Positions 20,401-33,871 of a stretch of 64,000 nt of DNA are shown here, in pieces (positions within the stretch are counted from its first letter, which is position 1; each line of letters begins with the position of its first letter). The translations under genes were made by a program, and so were the position numbers. The DNA comes from Trichosphaerium sp. ATCC 40318 (taxonomy: Eukaryota; Discosea; Flabellinia; Trichosidae): NCBI GenBank assembly GCA_038496445.1, contig JALMLS010000484.1, positions 1-64,000 of the forward strand, given 5' to 3'. Below the pieces are notes generated by a model. The model had not been told where the DNA came from and did not search any database. It was given only the letters and a program-made list of their open reading frames with translations.

Positions 20401-23400
20401 ATGGCAACTGATCCCGGTGAGCAATCATACACTATATTGTGGGAAAGAGTTAACACTTATTAGGCGCTATTGGCTTCTCGCAACGAGCAAGCTTATGCGC
20501 TACATTGAAGACTATATTAAAAGGTACGTACTTCAGTTTATTAGGGTATTACTTTGACTCGGTTTTGTAGGCTACAGCTTGGAGCGTTTGCCGTTCGAAA
20601 AACTACAAAATGCTGACGACTCAAAAGCACGAACTGTGCGGTTTATGATCGATTATCGAAGCTTCTCAGGTAGGCGCATCATCCCAGGCACAGAGAAATT
20701 CATGGGACCAGCGCTTGTAGTGTACGGACGATGAGTTAATTAACAACCCGACATAACAGACATGTAGGTACAATGATAGCGTGTTCTCGTGGAAGGACTT
20801 TAACAACGTGCAACATATTGGCGAATCGATAAAGGTCCGTTAACTCTTAACACTTGACAATTTTGAATAGTTTCTTTAGAACTACGACAATGCCTCGACC
20901 GGCAAGTTTGGGTTGGGTATTAATGCAATGTATAACTTGACAGAAATGCCATCAATACTAACTGGCTCATTGTTCGCCATCTCTGATCCTTGTGGTTATG
21001 CCTATGAGGACAAATTGGGCCGAGCCTTCGTTATAGAAGGTATGTCGTAGTTGAATTGTCTCAATGTAGTAAGTACAATAGGTGGTAAAGGTATAGAAGG
21101 CATACCAGAGGACAAGAAACTACATTCCACCGTCTACGATACCTACCCAGACCAGTTTGAACCGTTTAAAGTGTTTGGTTGTAAACCTGGTACCTCATTC
21201 CCTGGTACACTATTTAGATTCCCCTTGCGAACAAAGGAGATCTGCAACAACTCCAAGATATGCAACAGGTTGTACACCGCAAACGACGTTTACATGGAGC
21301 TCCTCAAGAGCTTTAAAAATGCCTCTGAGTGCCTATTGTTCCTCAGGCATATTGAAGACATTGAGTTATGGGTACCTCCCAGTGCAAATCAACAAGCCGC
21401 TAACGTAAGCTCTAGGTTTGGGAGAAGAACAAAAAAGAGCCAAAGCTTATTTCATCAGTCGCCATTGAAAACAAACGCACGTGTTCAAAAAAACCAGCGA
21501 AAATGGCGAGTAATAATTTGTTTAGAGTTGACACGCGAATTACGCAGCAGGATTTTCGATTATGGGAGGCAGCTGGAAAAGATACAGCTGAACAAGCTCA
21601 AACCTCAGTCATATACCTACGAAGTTAGTATCAGAGAGACTGTTAAAAATAAGACGTCAACAAGGTAATAATCGTTACTCCTTTCTTTTTCTTTTGTCGT
21701 GGATTGGTTCTAAACACTTTTTATTATAGTTTGTGGCTCATTTCGTGTCAGTTGAACTGTGCTGAACAGTACGGCAAGCATACTGAAATTACAAGCCTTG
21801 CCAAAGATTTGGATATGCTTCCATTTGGAGGTGTAGCCTTTTGTTACTCTAAAACCCTTAATGAAAGCAAAGCATTCACAACACTACCTCTTCCAGATAA
21901 TTTCAAAGGTACTTTAGAAAAAAAAGACTTGTGTAACACTGAATTATGCAGGTCTACCTCTGCATTGCAACGGCAATTTCCAGTTGACAGTAAATCGATG
22001 CAATCTCTCACGTGCAAAGCAAGATGACGCGACATGGAACACATTCATGATAACAAAGATAGTTGCTGTGGCATGGCGTAACTTGCTGTTGCACATAGCA
22101 AACAAGAAATTTAGTGAAGAAAGGACCAACAAGTTATACCATGCTTTTCCTCGAGCCAATGACGTGTGGTGGATACAACAACTTTCAACTGCAGGTACAC
22201 ATGCCATTTTCTTCTGGCGTACATCACAACTGACTTTAACTAGTCTATGACTCTTTGGTTTCTAACCAAGACAAACTCTTCCACGTGCTAAATACCAGCA
22301 GTAGAATGGTTGGTAGCAACAGTGCTTTATTTTGCGCAAATTCTGATAACGAAGCTAAAGTTATTGGTGGACAGTCTGTGGCAACAATTGTAGCTTCTTG
22401 TTCTCGTAAAAACATCTGCATTACGCCTCCTCATGTTCCTGAGTACGGCCTCTACATACAACGTAATGTTGATCTAATGTTTGTAGACAATTGAAATGTA
22501 TGCGCCTTAAACGTTCAGACGTATGCGATGTATTTTCCAAGCGTCCAGCATGGATGTATCCAAAGGACGAAGCCAAAATTAGAATGATAATCAAATACTT
22601 GATACGCCGTCCAGATGATTTACGCGGAGCGTGGCTGTGTCCAACAGCATCCGGTAGTGTTGGTCGATTTGGGGTGGTTCAATACGCAACTAAGAACAGA
22701 GATTATCACGCCCTATTACCCAAGATAAATTCACTATTCATTCATCCTGACGTTTATGACCTGATCAATCCTTACAGGCGAGAACTTGGTCTTACAACCT
22801 TCTCTGTAGATACTCTTGTAACTGAAGTAAAATCTGGTCGCGGTTTCGACAGGTAAGTACAAAACTAGTATGGCTGTGCAGTTTAAGTTAATGCTATGTA
22901 GACCTGTATCAGTCGACTGGATACTTCTGCTATGGACATCAAAAATCGTCTCTTTCGAGATACTAAAGCTTCTGAAGGGTCACGTATGCATTGCTTATGA
23001 CACCGAGATGACTATGTCACAGCGAATCAAGTACTTCGATGAACGGACTATGCCCTCGACCTTGGTAAAAGTGCTTGTGAAGCTAAACGTCCCATTCTTA
23101 CATCCGACTTTGATTGCCGCCCATCCTACATTGGCGTCACACATCTGTATCAAACAAAAGAGCATTTCACGCGAGTTACTGCGTCTCATGTACAACCAAA
23201 TGAATAGCATACGGATATTACCCCGAGCTGACATTGCAGAACTTCGCAATTTTTTGTTAAAATATGCTAAAACCTGGTCCTCTGACGACAAGACACTCTT
23301 TTCTTCTCTGCCATTATTTTCAGTTTTTGGTAGTGGCTCTGGCTTATACACTCTACGTGACAAAGTACGTGATTGATGGTAGCAGCATTAGATACTAACC

Positions 23401-26400
23401 AGTTCTTAAGGTAAAATTGTGTCCGTCTCGTCACATTAATGTTCCATACGCGGTCTTCAACCTACCTCAACTCCTCGATGTGCCCGAAAGCACTAGGACT
23501 GTATTGTTGACACATAACTTGTGCTCATCAATGAGACCGACCGAACTATATGGCTACCTCTTTCAGCAGTGGGATCCTAACAATGCATCAAGACGTAATG
23601 CTATTTTGAGCGTCATCAATAAGTTGGATGTCCGAGGTGTATTGCAAAGTAGGAAAAAAACAGTTCGAGATCTCCTAAAAACCATTCCCTTTATCAAAAC
23701 AGCATCATCTATGCGTACTACTACAGAGGTACAAAGACACCTGGTATTTCGTCTTACTGATGCCGTTAAACGTTAGGTATACGATCCATCCTGCCTCTCT
23801 ATTTTTGAACTTGTTGGAGACGATTTCAAGCCATCGAAACACCCTTTTACCTCTACTCTGTGGCTTCAGTTACTAGCAGCATTAGGTAAATTCAGTATAA
23901 AAGTCATGTTCTAACTATCATGCAAAGGGATGAACAAATATTTACGTTCTAATCACGTCATCAGCGTTGTTCTGGAAGCTGCTAAAGGAGATATCGACAA
24001 GGCAAAGAAATTAGCATTGTACATCAATGACAATTACCCGCATCTCGATCTTACTTCTAAGGCTAAAAACTATCTCAAAACCGTGGCGTGGGTACCTATC
24101 ACCAAGTCACCTTCAGTCATCACGGCCATTCCACACAGGCCCAACACAAGAGGTGTTCGCCTATGCGCACCTACTGATGTAGTCCTCAAACCTGAGGCGT
24201 ACTTGGTGTCTCATGCCAAGTATATCGTCGGTTCGAGTAGGATAACCAACCCTGCAGCTTTGAAATTCTTTGGGTGGCACAGAGATCAGATACAACTGTC
24301 TACAGTCATCAAACAGCTTATGCAGATAGTCCAGTTGTATGAGCAAGGTATCAGGTACACACAGAGCATATGTTCGAGTTGGCGCCTAACTTGATTGTTA
24401 AGGGACAAGCATATGCCGGAAGCACTTGACCAGATTTACAACTTTCTTGAGTCAGCAATAAGCATGGCGCCAAGTGATGGTATGGGAGCCACCATTAACT
24501 TCTTAGATACACTAATGTTTATACCACAGACGATCTACGTCCTCTCAAAACAAGTGCGTGGTACTGGCATAAAGATAAATTCCTAGCGCCGTCAGTACTT
24601 TACTTTGCATCGAGAAAGGATTCAATGGAACCTATTCTGTACTCTGTTGGTAGGAACAAATGTGAACGCCTCTTATCTGCATGTGGTGTAACTGATCACC
24701 CTTCTGATCACATTTCTTCAATCTTGTCGGTATGTTGCAATGCGTGGTCAATGGGACTTAGTTTAAGTACTGTTAGGGCTTAAAAGCTATGGAAGCGTGC
24801 AGTACTAAAGTTGAGTCGTGCTATGTGCGCACAGTGTCCAATACTTTACATCACCTTGCCGAGTGTATTCGCGAACAAGGATCTCTTCCACCTGATGTTA
24901 CGAATGGATTCCCAGTGTTAACAGAGAAGCTGACTTTAGCTAATTCAAAGACAACAGTGTTCCTTGATTGTGTCAATGATAAAGCTTCAGTAAGCAAAAC
25001 TCACAGCATCTTACACAACAGCATTTCTCGCAAAGATGCTTCCAGCTTAGGAATAGTATGTGGCACCTATTCCTTCAGTTACATATTATTAAGATTAACA
25101 CCTAGGACCTTAGTAGCACACACGTGGCAGGTGTTGAGTCGATAGGACAACATGAAGATTTTCCAGATAGACTCCGAGAGATTATTAGTGACTATCCCGT
25201 TAGCACAGCTTTCTTTGAGCTTTTGCAGAATGCCGATGATGCTGGCGCAACTGCTTTTGATATAGTGTATGATCAGCGTCCAAAAGAATCACACTCCACT
25301 TCAAGTTTGCTTTCTGGTGCTGGTTTTCTTCAAGGACCATCACTAGTCTTCTACAACAATGCAGAGTTCACAGCAAAGGATTGGGCTAACATTGCCCGAG
25401 TAAGCAAGTCATTTAAGCGAGATGATGACTCAAAAATAGGCAAATTTGGCAAAGGTTCGTGTTATTACTTACTTTCTGAAAGTCCACGTGTTGACTTGCA
25501 AAACAATAGGATTCAACATTGTGTACCATTTTACCAATGTTCCAATGATTCTATCTGGTCAAGATTTTGCAGTATTCGACCCTTTGAAAGCCTACGCCAA
25601 AATGGAGCAGACAGGCGGCGCTAAGATGAAGATAGCCAAAACTGTGTTTCGTTCACACCTTGATCCCTTCGACATAGTGACAAAGGATCAAAAAATACCA
25701 ACATCATCATTCTCCGGAACAGCAGTGAGACTGCCTCTCAGAATAACTGACAAACGACCAACCATTTCAACCAAAATATGGCGAACCCAAGAGATAATGA
25801 AGCTTCTCAATGACTTTAAGGAACAAATGCCAGTCATTTCCTTGTTTCTCAACAACATCAAGCATATACAGTTACACACTATAGATTCATCAGGAAGGAA
25901 GAAGCTCCTCTTCTCTGTGGAGAAGACTATCCAACGTTCAAACCCCATCACAAATGTTACCATAAAAAACAGTGATGGATTGTCAACAAACTGGTTTATC
26001 GCCCAATCAGTACACATTATCTTACCGTCCCTGTTTTTAAATTGTTCTATTCTAGGAAGATGCAGGCCACCCCGTGCGCGTTGCAACACGATGCATGAAG
26101 GAAGCTGGACAAGCTTTTTACTTCTTTCCGTTGGCGTCCATAGATTTATCATGCATACCTGCTATGTTTCATGCTCGTTTTGCGTTGGATTCTAATCGCA
26201 AGTTGGATACAACACAATCCACCAGGAATCAAAGTATACGAAACGCTTTTGCTGAGGCTTATGGGTTATTGTTACACCACATACTCAAAGAAAAGGGTTC
26301 TGCCAGTGTATTGAAGTGCTTGCCTTCAAGTACCGATCTCAACAAGTTCTGGGCACCTCTCATTCCGGTATAAACAAATTTATTTGTTTAACGCTAACTT

Positions 26401-29400
26401 GGTACTTAATAGGCAATTTATAAAGCCTTATATGAACTTAAAGGAGCATTTCTGAGTCTAAATAACATACCTGTGGATCCTTCAAAAGCATTGTTTGTTA
26501 GAGACAATCTCCGGCCGTGTTTGTCTGCTTTAAAATCTATTCCATTCACAAAGATCCGATCACGTGTACTCAATTTGTTATCTCACTATAACAAGGGTGT
26601 TCATGTACTATCAGATGCCGTTCTCCTCAAGTATATAAAAGAAACGCCAGGATGCACTGCTGAATTTACGATACCGTACGTTTAAATCATTTGCATTTGT
26701 TGCTTACTTAGTTCATTTAGTTTGCTGAAAAGCCTCTTAGAATATTTGTGGAAAATTCCTCGTTCACAATTACAAGGAGCTCCTTTGGCTATGACGCATT
26801 CTGGACAGATAGTAAACTTAGGAACCCCCTTGTATTTTAGCTACCACATTGATAACAAACAAATACAGACATTGTGCACTCAATCCTCATTTTTACACTG
26901 TGAATTGACTCAAGCACTTGGTACTTTCATTCTACGCGACTTTTTACTAACGATATGTTATAGCTGGAGCGAAAGGCCTTGGGATAGTAGAATACAAACT
27001 CGAGGACTTGGCTAAAACTCTGACCAGTATTTTTCCACGTGAATGCAGAGGAAAGACAATACCGTTAGATGCTGATATATACTCGGAAGTGAGAGCTGTA
27101 ATGTGGAAACTACTGGAAGCACACTGCACTGATTCTACACGGGACACGTTTTTTGAGAGCGTCAAACATTTGCCGTTAATTCCGTGCAAACGGTCGCTCC
27201 GCGGCCTCAATGGAAACATAGAAGAGAAAGGTACTGCTGAACATATAATTACTTATAATTAAATGGTTAGTGTTTGTGCCGTACACGTTCCGATCCAGGA
27301 TTTTCAAATCAGCCGTTGATTGTGAGTACTATCCACCAAATAGGCTGGGTGCATACACTCTCATACCTGGTATGGTACCCGTTCAAGTATCAAGCATGTT
27401 GTGTCAATATCCTGACTCACAGAATGCGATCAATTTCATTGCGTCAGAAATAGCATCAGTGTTGGCTATAATCAACGCCATGAACCTTACAGAAACTAAT
27501 CAGTACGATCTTCACCACCTACAATTCAACTTACATACAACAGGATTTTGCAATATTTCGCTTCCAGGACGTTTGTGCCATCGTTCAAGTACCTCAAGAA
27601 CCTTCCTTTATTTGAGGTTCATCCCATTCTGCAGCCAACTATATCGGTGACCGTTGTAGAATCACTGCAGAGCATGGCATTGAACTACGTTATCCAACAC
27701 TGCGGCGTATTGGGTTTACAAAACCTTCCAAATGGATTAAAAGGCACAACACTCCAAGATCAGCTATTCAGAATCCGCAAAGAACGACTCGTTGCTTGCA
27801 ATGAAGAATCGGGTATCAAAGAGTATCTCCCGAAGGGATTGCCAGTCATCTCTCACTTGTCAGTTCGCCTCCTTAAACAGGGACCGTACATGGATTTCTA
27901 CAGGCAATTGGGGCTTAGACCTATAAAGTACGATTCGTATCTCAGGCGCTACGTTAAATGTGCTGCATTTAATGCCCTCCCTGCAAATGAAAAAACAGTT
28001 GTTTTGCAGTTCTGCATTGATAACCGTGTTGACTTGACAGGTAATCCTTTTAATCCTCCAAACATTGCCGTGTTTAATGTATCTACAGCGATCGGTAAAG
28101 AATGGAAGTGTGTAAAAGCGAGAAACGGTGAATATGTTGAAGCTTGTAAATTGTATGACCCAACCGACTTTGTGTTCCAACGCTTATTCAAAAATGATGA
28201 CACCAAGTTTCCGCATAGAGGTTTGTGACATTGTTCGAATGTTTTATAAGTTAATTTGCTGACAACTTGCCTTTTTTTAGATTTTTGGGATCGTCAATGG
28301 CAAGCGTTCCTCAGGAATCAACTGGGTATTCAACAAAATGTTACAAAAGAACATCCTTGCTTCAAAGCTTACCAGCAGGCTATCAGTCGCCTCGAGGCCC
28401 AAAAGGAAAACAGTGTTACTGAAGCCATAGAGTTTCTTTCATATGTTGCATCTAAGGGATACGCACTATCTGATCTAGAACAAGACTGTGCCATCATACC
28501 CTGCATGTGGGATGAGAGGCTGAAAAAAGCTTGCACATGGAAGTTTGTGGCTCCCTCTAATGTCGTTTCAGGTACAGTTATGCACCCGTTCTTGAATAGC
28601 ACTAACACATGCCATTTACTAGAAAGCTATGCAACTCTTTGCTGGACAAAAAGCCCAATGGCACCTAAAGGCATACCGCTTGTAGACCACAAGTCAAAAA
28701 AACCAAGTATCGCAACGGTGTTAGAACATCTGAATGCATTACCAGAACACAACAACAAGACAGATATGTCAAAATCTATCTCTAAAATTTACAGATATCT
28801 CAGTCATGAGTCGGAAGCACACGACGATCTTTCACTTCGTTCTGTAACGCCAATATACAGGTACGTGCTGAGTAATTATGTCACTTAACATGGCTATAGA
28901 TTCAATCCCGGATGGAAAGAAAACGCCTCAATTTTCCTACCAGTGACACGTGTATTTGCGAACTTAAAAATGGATATTCCTCCTTTTGCTTACACGGTAC
29001 CTGCAAACTTGGTCCCTGACCTAGTTACCAAGTTCCGAATTAAGTTGTTGGATACACAAACCTTATCAGCCTTATACGCTGAGGCTGTAGAGCACTGTAA
29101 ACAAACGGGTGAACGGATGGCTGTTGAAGCTTTTCTGACACTTATCTCTGACTACCCTGGCACCAAAATCACGTCGCTCCCAGACAGCAACTTCAAATTC
29201 CGGTGTATTCCTTCATTGATTCACAAAGACACAAACTATCACGACGATGCTATCAATCTCGGTGAGATACCTATTGTTCACCCAAGTGTACCAGCGAACG
29301 TAATACAGATGTTACAAGTTCCAAAGCTGACTGAAAAGATGGATATTAGAGTCACCCCAACTTACTTGAAATGCGGCACGTGTATTAAGAATTTGTACCT

Positions 29401-29978
29401 GCTAACAAAAACTAGCATCCGAAGCAAAAGACTACACTGATTTATTGAAGTCTCCTTCATTTGCTAAGGTACATACCCTTGCTTACATTAACTGAAAATA
29501 CTAATCACGGATTTAGGCCATAGCATCTTTGCTTAATGCAGCACGTATAGACCAAAGTATTGTGACTAAAACCCAAAAAAAGTTGGGAGAGTTATCGACT
29601 TATAAAGTATACAACGTCCCAGTTATCACTCAGAGATACTACATCAACGACAAAGACGTGACGGGAGTAGAAAGATGTAGTGAACAATGTCTTATACTAA
29701 GCAAATACAAGGTGCTGTCTGCACTTTACCTTCACCACTCTGACTTGATGTTAGACGATCGTACTCGCACCTGAGTTATCTCACGTTCAACAAGAATTCT
29801 GTTTGTGTTTGGCCTTGCGTGACGCTTTAGGCAATCCTCCCATCAGGCACGTTTCAAACACTATGTTACAGAACTGATTTTCAACAGGTACAATATCGTG
29901 ACACAACTGCTACGTTGTAGGAATGGCAAACTATCGGAACTTAACAAAGTTCTCGAGTACAGCAAAATTAAGCTCTAA
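20401..29978 (+). CDS. Sacsin-like giant protein with two GHKL ATPase repeats
   Basis: Very large gene of about 2,800 residues with dozens of short introns. Repeat 1 begins at residue 7 (IGFSQRASLCATLKTILKGY) with EKLQNADD as N-box, then the switch VFSWKDFNNVQHIGE, GKFGLGINAMY as G1 and FPGTLFRFPLR. Repeat 2 starts near 25124 (IGQHEDFPDRLREIISDYP) with ELLQNADDAGA, GKFGKGFNIVYH and GTAVRLPLR. These are sacsin internal repeats (SIRPT), ATPase modules related to Hsp90. I traced the join between repeats in frame through the acceptor CACCTAG before 25109, so this is one gene. No ubiquitin-like, J or HEPN domain could be seen; it ends EYSKIKL. Sacsins assist protein quality control and cytoskeleton organisation in animals; the role here is inferred. 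Confidence 0.8.
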
Positions 29979-30032
29979 AATGCAATAAATCAGTTTTTTT
30001 ACATGTTTCGACAATAACACTTTTAAGTGGAT

Positions 30033-30875
30033 TTATCTATCCAATCCTCTGAACGTTAAGTTGATACGTGGTTCTTTTATATGCTCTTCAAGTGGAATAC
30101 TATGGTAGTAATAGTGTTGCATCTTACCAAGCATGACAACGAGACTCCCATCGACCTAGATACAGTTAAATGAGTTTTCAATTTTTATGGTCACCGTCTT
30201 TAAAATGTCGCACCAATTTAAACTCTCTATCTGGCACTTCGTCTTTGCGCTCAATAGATCGAATAATAAATGTCCTGGTTGCGCCTATAGATATGGATGG
30301 CACAGTAGTTTTCCCTTTGTTATTGATGTAAGCAAAATGTCACTTGTCTTCAGGCAACGTACCTGGAAGACGATGTGTTTCGTCATAGTGAAACCCGACA
30401 TTGTCTTTACCATCACGGTACAAATTTATAAGCACAAAGTCGAACTTCTCATTCAATAACGCTTCAACTTTCTTGCGTACGATGGTCATTTCTGGAGACC
30501 ACTTCAATGGTGCTTGTTTCTGAAAGAGGGACGCTTCTTTATTGCTGATACCGTCATCTGCCTAAAAATTAAACGTTGTCAATTTAGCGAATCAAAAGCA
30601 CGTTATTGCACATGAGCGCACGTGCCATCCAACTTTGTGCGCGTGGAATCTCTATTGTTTGCTTATTTCCTCCTTCTGGAGTGGGGTACACCGAAGTTTC
30701 CCTGAAAAAGCGTTAAATCGTAATAATCACTCTTTATCTGGTTGTGGTACCATTTACAGACTGATTGTAAGTGTTTAAACAGCTTTGAAGACTCTTCCTT
30801 TGTTAAAAACGTAGGATCCCACAAGATAGATCCACCATCCTCTAAAGTCATTGTACTTCGCTCGTTAGAGTCCAT
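30033..30875 (-). CDS. AlkB-like 2-oxoglutarate/Fe(II) dioxygenase (ALKBH2/3 type)
   Basis: Oxidative demethylase family that repairs alkylated nucleic acid bases. After splicing, the core reads FDFVLINLYRDGKDNVGFHY followed by DETHRLPG, giving the iron ligands H-x-D. It continues with VPSISIGATRTFIIRSIERK, then VDGSLVVMLGKMQHYYYHSI with the distal His, and RINLTFRGLD with the 2-oxoglutarate-binding Arg. Four introns. The start MDSNERSTMTLEDGG gives an N-terminus short for the family. The LNLYRDG-x-D-x-x-G-x-H signature and short length favour the DNA-repair ALKBH2/3 group. It is convergent with the sacsin-like gene, 54 bp between stops. Confidence 0.85.
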
Positions 30876-31217
30876 TTAGGGTTGTTTCGAATATTCTAAT
30901 AGAAAGTGTTGTTTGAAATGCTAACTCAGCTATTATTCACTTGTCTACAAAATGCTATGCCAATTAAGCTTGTCAACTCGCCAAACACCAATGAAGAACT
31001 AACAAGGTGCAACCAAACAGGCAGAACTGGTGATACATTAAGTCATAGAGGCAGTTAAAAAACAAAGTTCACTGATAAGTATCCTTTGTAAGGTACAGTA
31101 GGATTGTTGTGTGCTACACACTGAAAGGTGGAACGAAACGCTAAAGAACTATTTAGGTGCCTCGTAAAAGCACTACCTTCGTTTAAACGGTGTGAGCTGT
31201 TTTGTAGCTGAGACAAT
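30876..31217. other. Gap upstream of AlkB
   Basis: Promoter side of the AlkB gene and, if real, of the small + strand gene. A minus-strand open frame at 31055-31240 (MAFRGEFILSQLQNSSHRL and onward) has no recognised homology. Nothing else is seen. Confidence 0.3.
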
Positions 31218-31372
31218 ATGAACTCGCCTCTAAATGCCACTTGGGCGTATTATTTTAGCGATGGTTCGGTGAGAAAACCAAAGAAGGTAATAACTGTTCG
31301 ACCACGTTTTTTTTATCTGAAATCTAACCAAAACAGTTTAAAGTAAGCCCTGACGATATTGTACTGTATTAA
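31218..31372 (+). CDS. Possible 34-residue two-exon gene
   Basis: ATG at 31218 opens MNSPLNATWAYYFSDG followed by SVRKPKK. A well-formed 49-nt intron (GTAATA donor, TCTAACC branch, AAACAG acceptor) is followed by FKVSPDDIVLY and a TAA. The intron signals are the best argument that this is real. The product is not recognised; it could be one end of a longer gene. A 61-residue antisense frame at 31055-31240 overlaps its start and is a competing call. Confidence 0.35.
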
Positions 31373-31941
31373 TAACTACAGATAGTGTTACTCTCGTTTT
31401 TTATGGGGTATTTAGTTTGCAACAAGGAATTCTAAACTACGTTAGTTCAAATTAGAGTGCTGAGGTAGTCATAGACGTTAAGAAGGTGTTGTGAGTGTCA
31501 AATATACAAATTTCAAAAATAGAAAGTGTGCGGTTTGCGAACGATATGCGTTGTTTTGCGTGTTATAGTAACGATGGTGCGATTTACAGATATTTTGTGG
31601 TAACCCATAATTTATTTTTTGTATATTTGAGCGTGTTTATAAAGCAACAAACAACTTATAATAACAACTGCCGCTTCTAACTTTCATCACTAATCCTGAG
31701 AATTTAATGAAGTAGGGCGTATGTTGATTGCTGTCACCCTTCGTTACGGGTGTTTAAATCAGGTCGCACCTGATACAACAAATAGTTCAACTGCGCTAAC
31801 AGGTAAGGAATTCCGTAACAAAGAACTTTGTGAGGCACCTTCATCCTGATACTGCTGTTGACAGCAGTGAATTTTTTGCACTTCAAGTCAGTTTTTATTC
31901 ACCAAATGTTAACAAAGTTATATTTGTCTACATGCTCAACA
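31373..31941. other. Gap with hairpin-forming palindromes
   Basis: No convincing protein gene. Two perfect palindromes lie here: ATCAGGT-CGC-ACCTGAT at 31758-31774 and ACTGCTGT-TG-ACAGCAGT at 31851-31868. Also present are a CACCC/GGGTG stem at 31735-31752 and an ACAAAG-AA-CTTTGT stem at about 31818-31831. The group could be a structured RNA or part of the 3' region of the NHL gene. Confidence 0.4.
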
Positions 31942-33871
31942 TTACTCTGTTACAGCGCCTATATATCCGACGCGTTTGTGCACTACAATCCACATGACTA
32001 CTGCTACCATTGCCACAAAGACTAAAACTCCACCAGTAGCACCGAGTGCTAAACCTACTTGTAGATCTTTTTGGCACTTGGTTACTTGCACAATTGCGCC
32101 AAGCCTGTTTGCTTCTCGTCGCCATTCTGTTGTAACCTCGAAACACCCAGTCATGTTCGTCGTAAATATGAAAGTATCAAAAGGTTCGAGGGAAGTGTCA
32201 GCACAGTTGTGTTCCAAAACATCGAAACTGATCTAGAAAAAAATTATGCTTTTAGTAGCTGAAAGATAAGCTGCAGACAACGCACTGGTTCTCCAGAATT
32301 AAGCGCTTCGTTTACACGATTCTTACCCACTGAAACATTGTAGGCTGCCTTTGTTATATTTGCACAACCCATGACTGTCATTGTAGAGCCTATGGTGCTT
32401 ACAATAACATCTTCTTGACTCAACGTAATGTTGGCTAAATGTATTTAAACTGTGGCACATCAATCTAGTATTAGTACCTGTGAAGATAGTAGGAGAAAGA
32501 ATGGCAATGGTTCCTGTTTCATACTCATTAACTATCCATGTTCCATTTACACATTGGCTTGTCGGCGATGGTGGAGGACAGATGCATTTTTTCCCGCATT
32601 GATACCTTGTCTCGTAAGGCGGATACAGTACTGTTATATTGCTACGACCATCAGCGACATAAAGCTTGAGCGTAGTCCCATCCAAGGTGATACTCTGGGG
32701 CCTATGTATAGGAATACTTAACGACTCGTTCGTTCCTACATCTGAAGTCATGTATCGCGCGCTTAGAATATGATGTACCTTGGTGTATAGGTCGTTTCAT
32801 AACTAGGGCGGCGTTATCCCTTGTGCTTAAGACAATCAAGTTTCCTAGTGCATCTACGGCAACACCTAAAGGATGGTTGAATTTATTTTGCTGTTTGTCC
32901 CTTAATACGAACAGATAGTCCCCTATTGCCATCTATTAATTCAATGCAATTGTATTATCGGTACCAGTTGACTCATCGAAGACGTATACACTGTTACGTT
33001 CGGACGTGACAAACACGTGTCCATTCACTTCGTCCAGAGCAATACCCTACAATCATATAAGGAGTTGCTAAACGGGTTCGATTGCGAATACTTGAGTGTT
33101 TCTGAAGCTCCTAGAATCTTTAAAGTATGTTGTAAGCACCACTGCACCTTAACATAGTGTCATGTGAAGCAGTTTCCAAGTTTCGTGCCTTCACCCTCCT
33201 GCAGCAGCAGTTTTAAACCTTTGGGTGGGTAAGCATTGGCAACATATAACGCAGAAAAGTCACTATTAAACAATGTTTGTCGGCAGCCTAAGTGTACTGA
33301 GTGATTGTGGAAAACAAGTTGTTAAATACCCTTTATTCGTGTTCCATTTACCCGTGTTCCATTCGCCAATGTCCTATTTATGGATGGTCCAAAAGTCCAC
33401 AAGATGTTCAAGTCCAAGTCAGAAACGTACTACCAAAAATGATTTTAGAGACGTTAAGGCACAGACATCAGAATGCGTACATAAACGGAATGGCTAATAT
33501 CAACGAATACAATCCTACCACGCAGTCTATCAACTGCAACGCCTTGGAGATTTTGAAAGTTCCGGCCGCGATAAGACGAAACGTTCCGTTGATGTGACCC
33601 TATACCAAATGAGACAAAATAAGAGTCTGGCGCGTTTGTACAAGTGCTGTTGTAAATAGATAAGCCTTTGTTATGCGTAACTACGAAGTTTCCTTCACCT
33701 AGATAATCAACCTCCTGTGGTACTATGCCAAGATCTAGCGTAGTTTCGATAGCGTATACTGTACAACTCAGTTTTTGTAAGAAGGAGTATTTTTGGCTAC
33801 TCACCTGTTGCTGACACGTGATCATACGCAAAAAACAATAAGACTACGACAAAGCTAGCGCTAGCTGTCAT
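31942..33871 (-). CDS. Single-pass membrane protein with NHL repeats
   Basis: Predicted type I membrane protein. A signal peptide MTASASFVVVLLFFAYDHVSA starts the product. The ectodomain has NHL-type blades: LQGVAVDRLRGRIVFVD, GIALDEVNGHVFVTSERN, HPLGVAVDALGNLIVLSTRD and RPQSITLDGTTLKLYVAD. These are followed by a Cys-rich CGKKCICPPPSPTSQC stretch and several N-x-S/T sites. A transmembrane helix (GLALGATGGVLVFVAMVAVV then MWIVV) leads to a tail of about ten residues, HKRVGYIGAVTE. NHL propellers bind proteins, sugars or RNA; here they would face outside the cell or a lumen. No family name applies. Plus-strand frames over this gene are shadows. Confidence 0.7.

Noticed and set aside
33060-33100. 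GGGTTCGATTGCG resembling a tRNA B box
   Set aside because: No matching A box or cloverleaf could be built; it lies in the NHL gene.
33273-33597. Plus-strand frames opposite the NHL gene
   Set aside because: They overlap minus-strand exons and introns of a gene with signal peptide, NHL blades and membrane helix.
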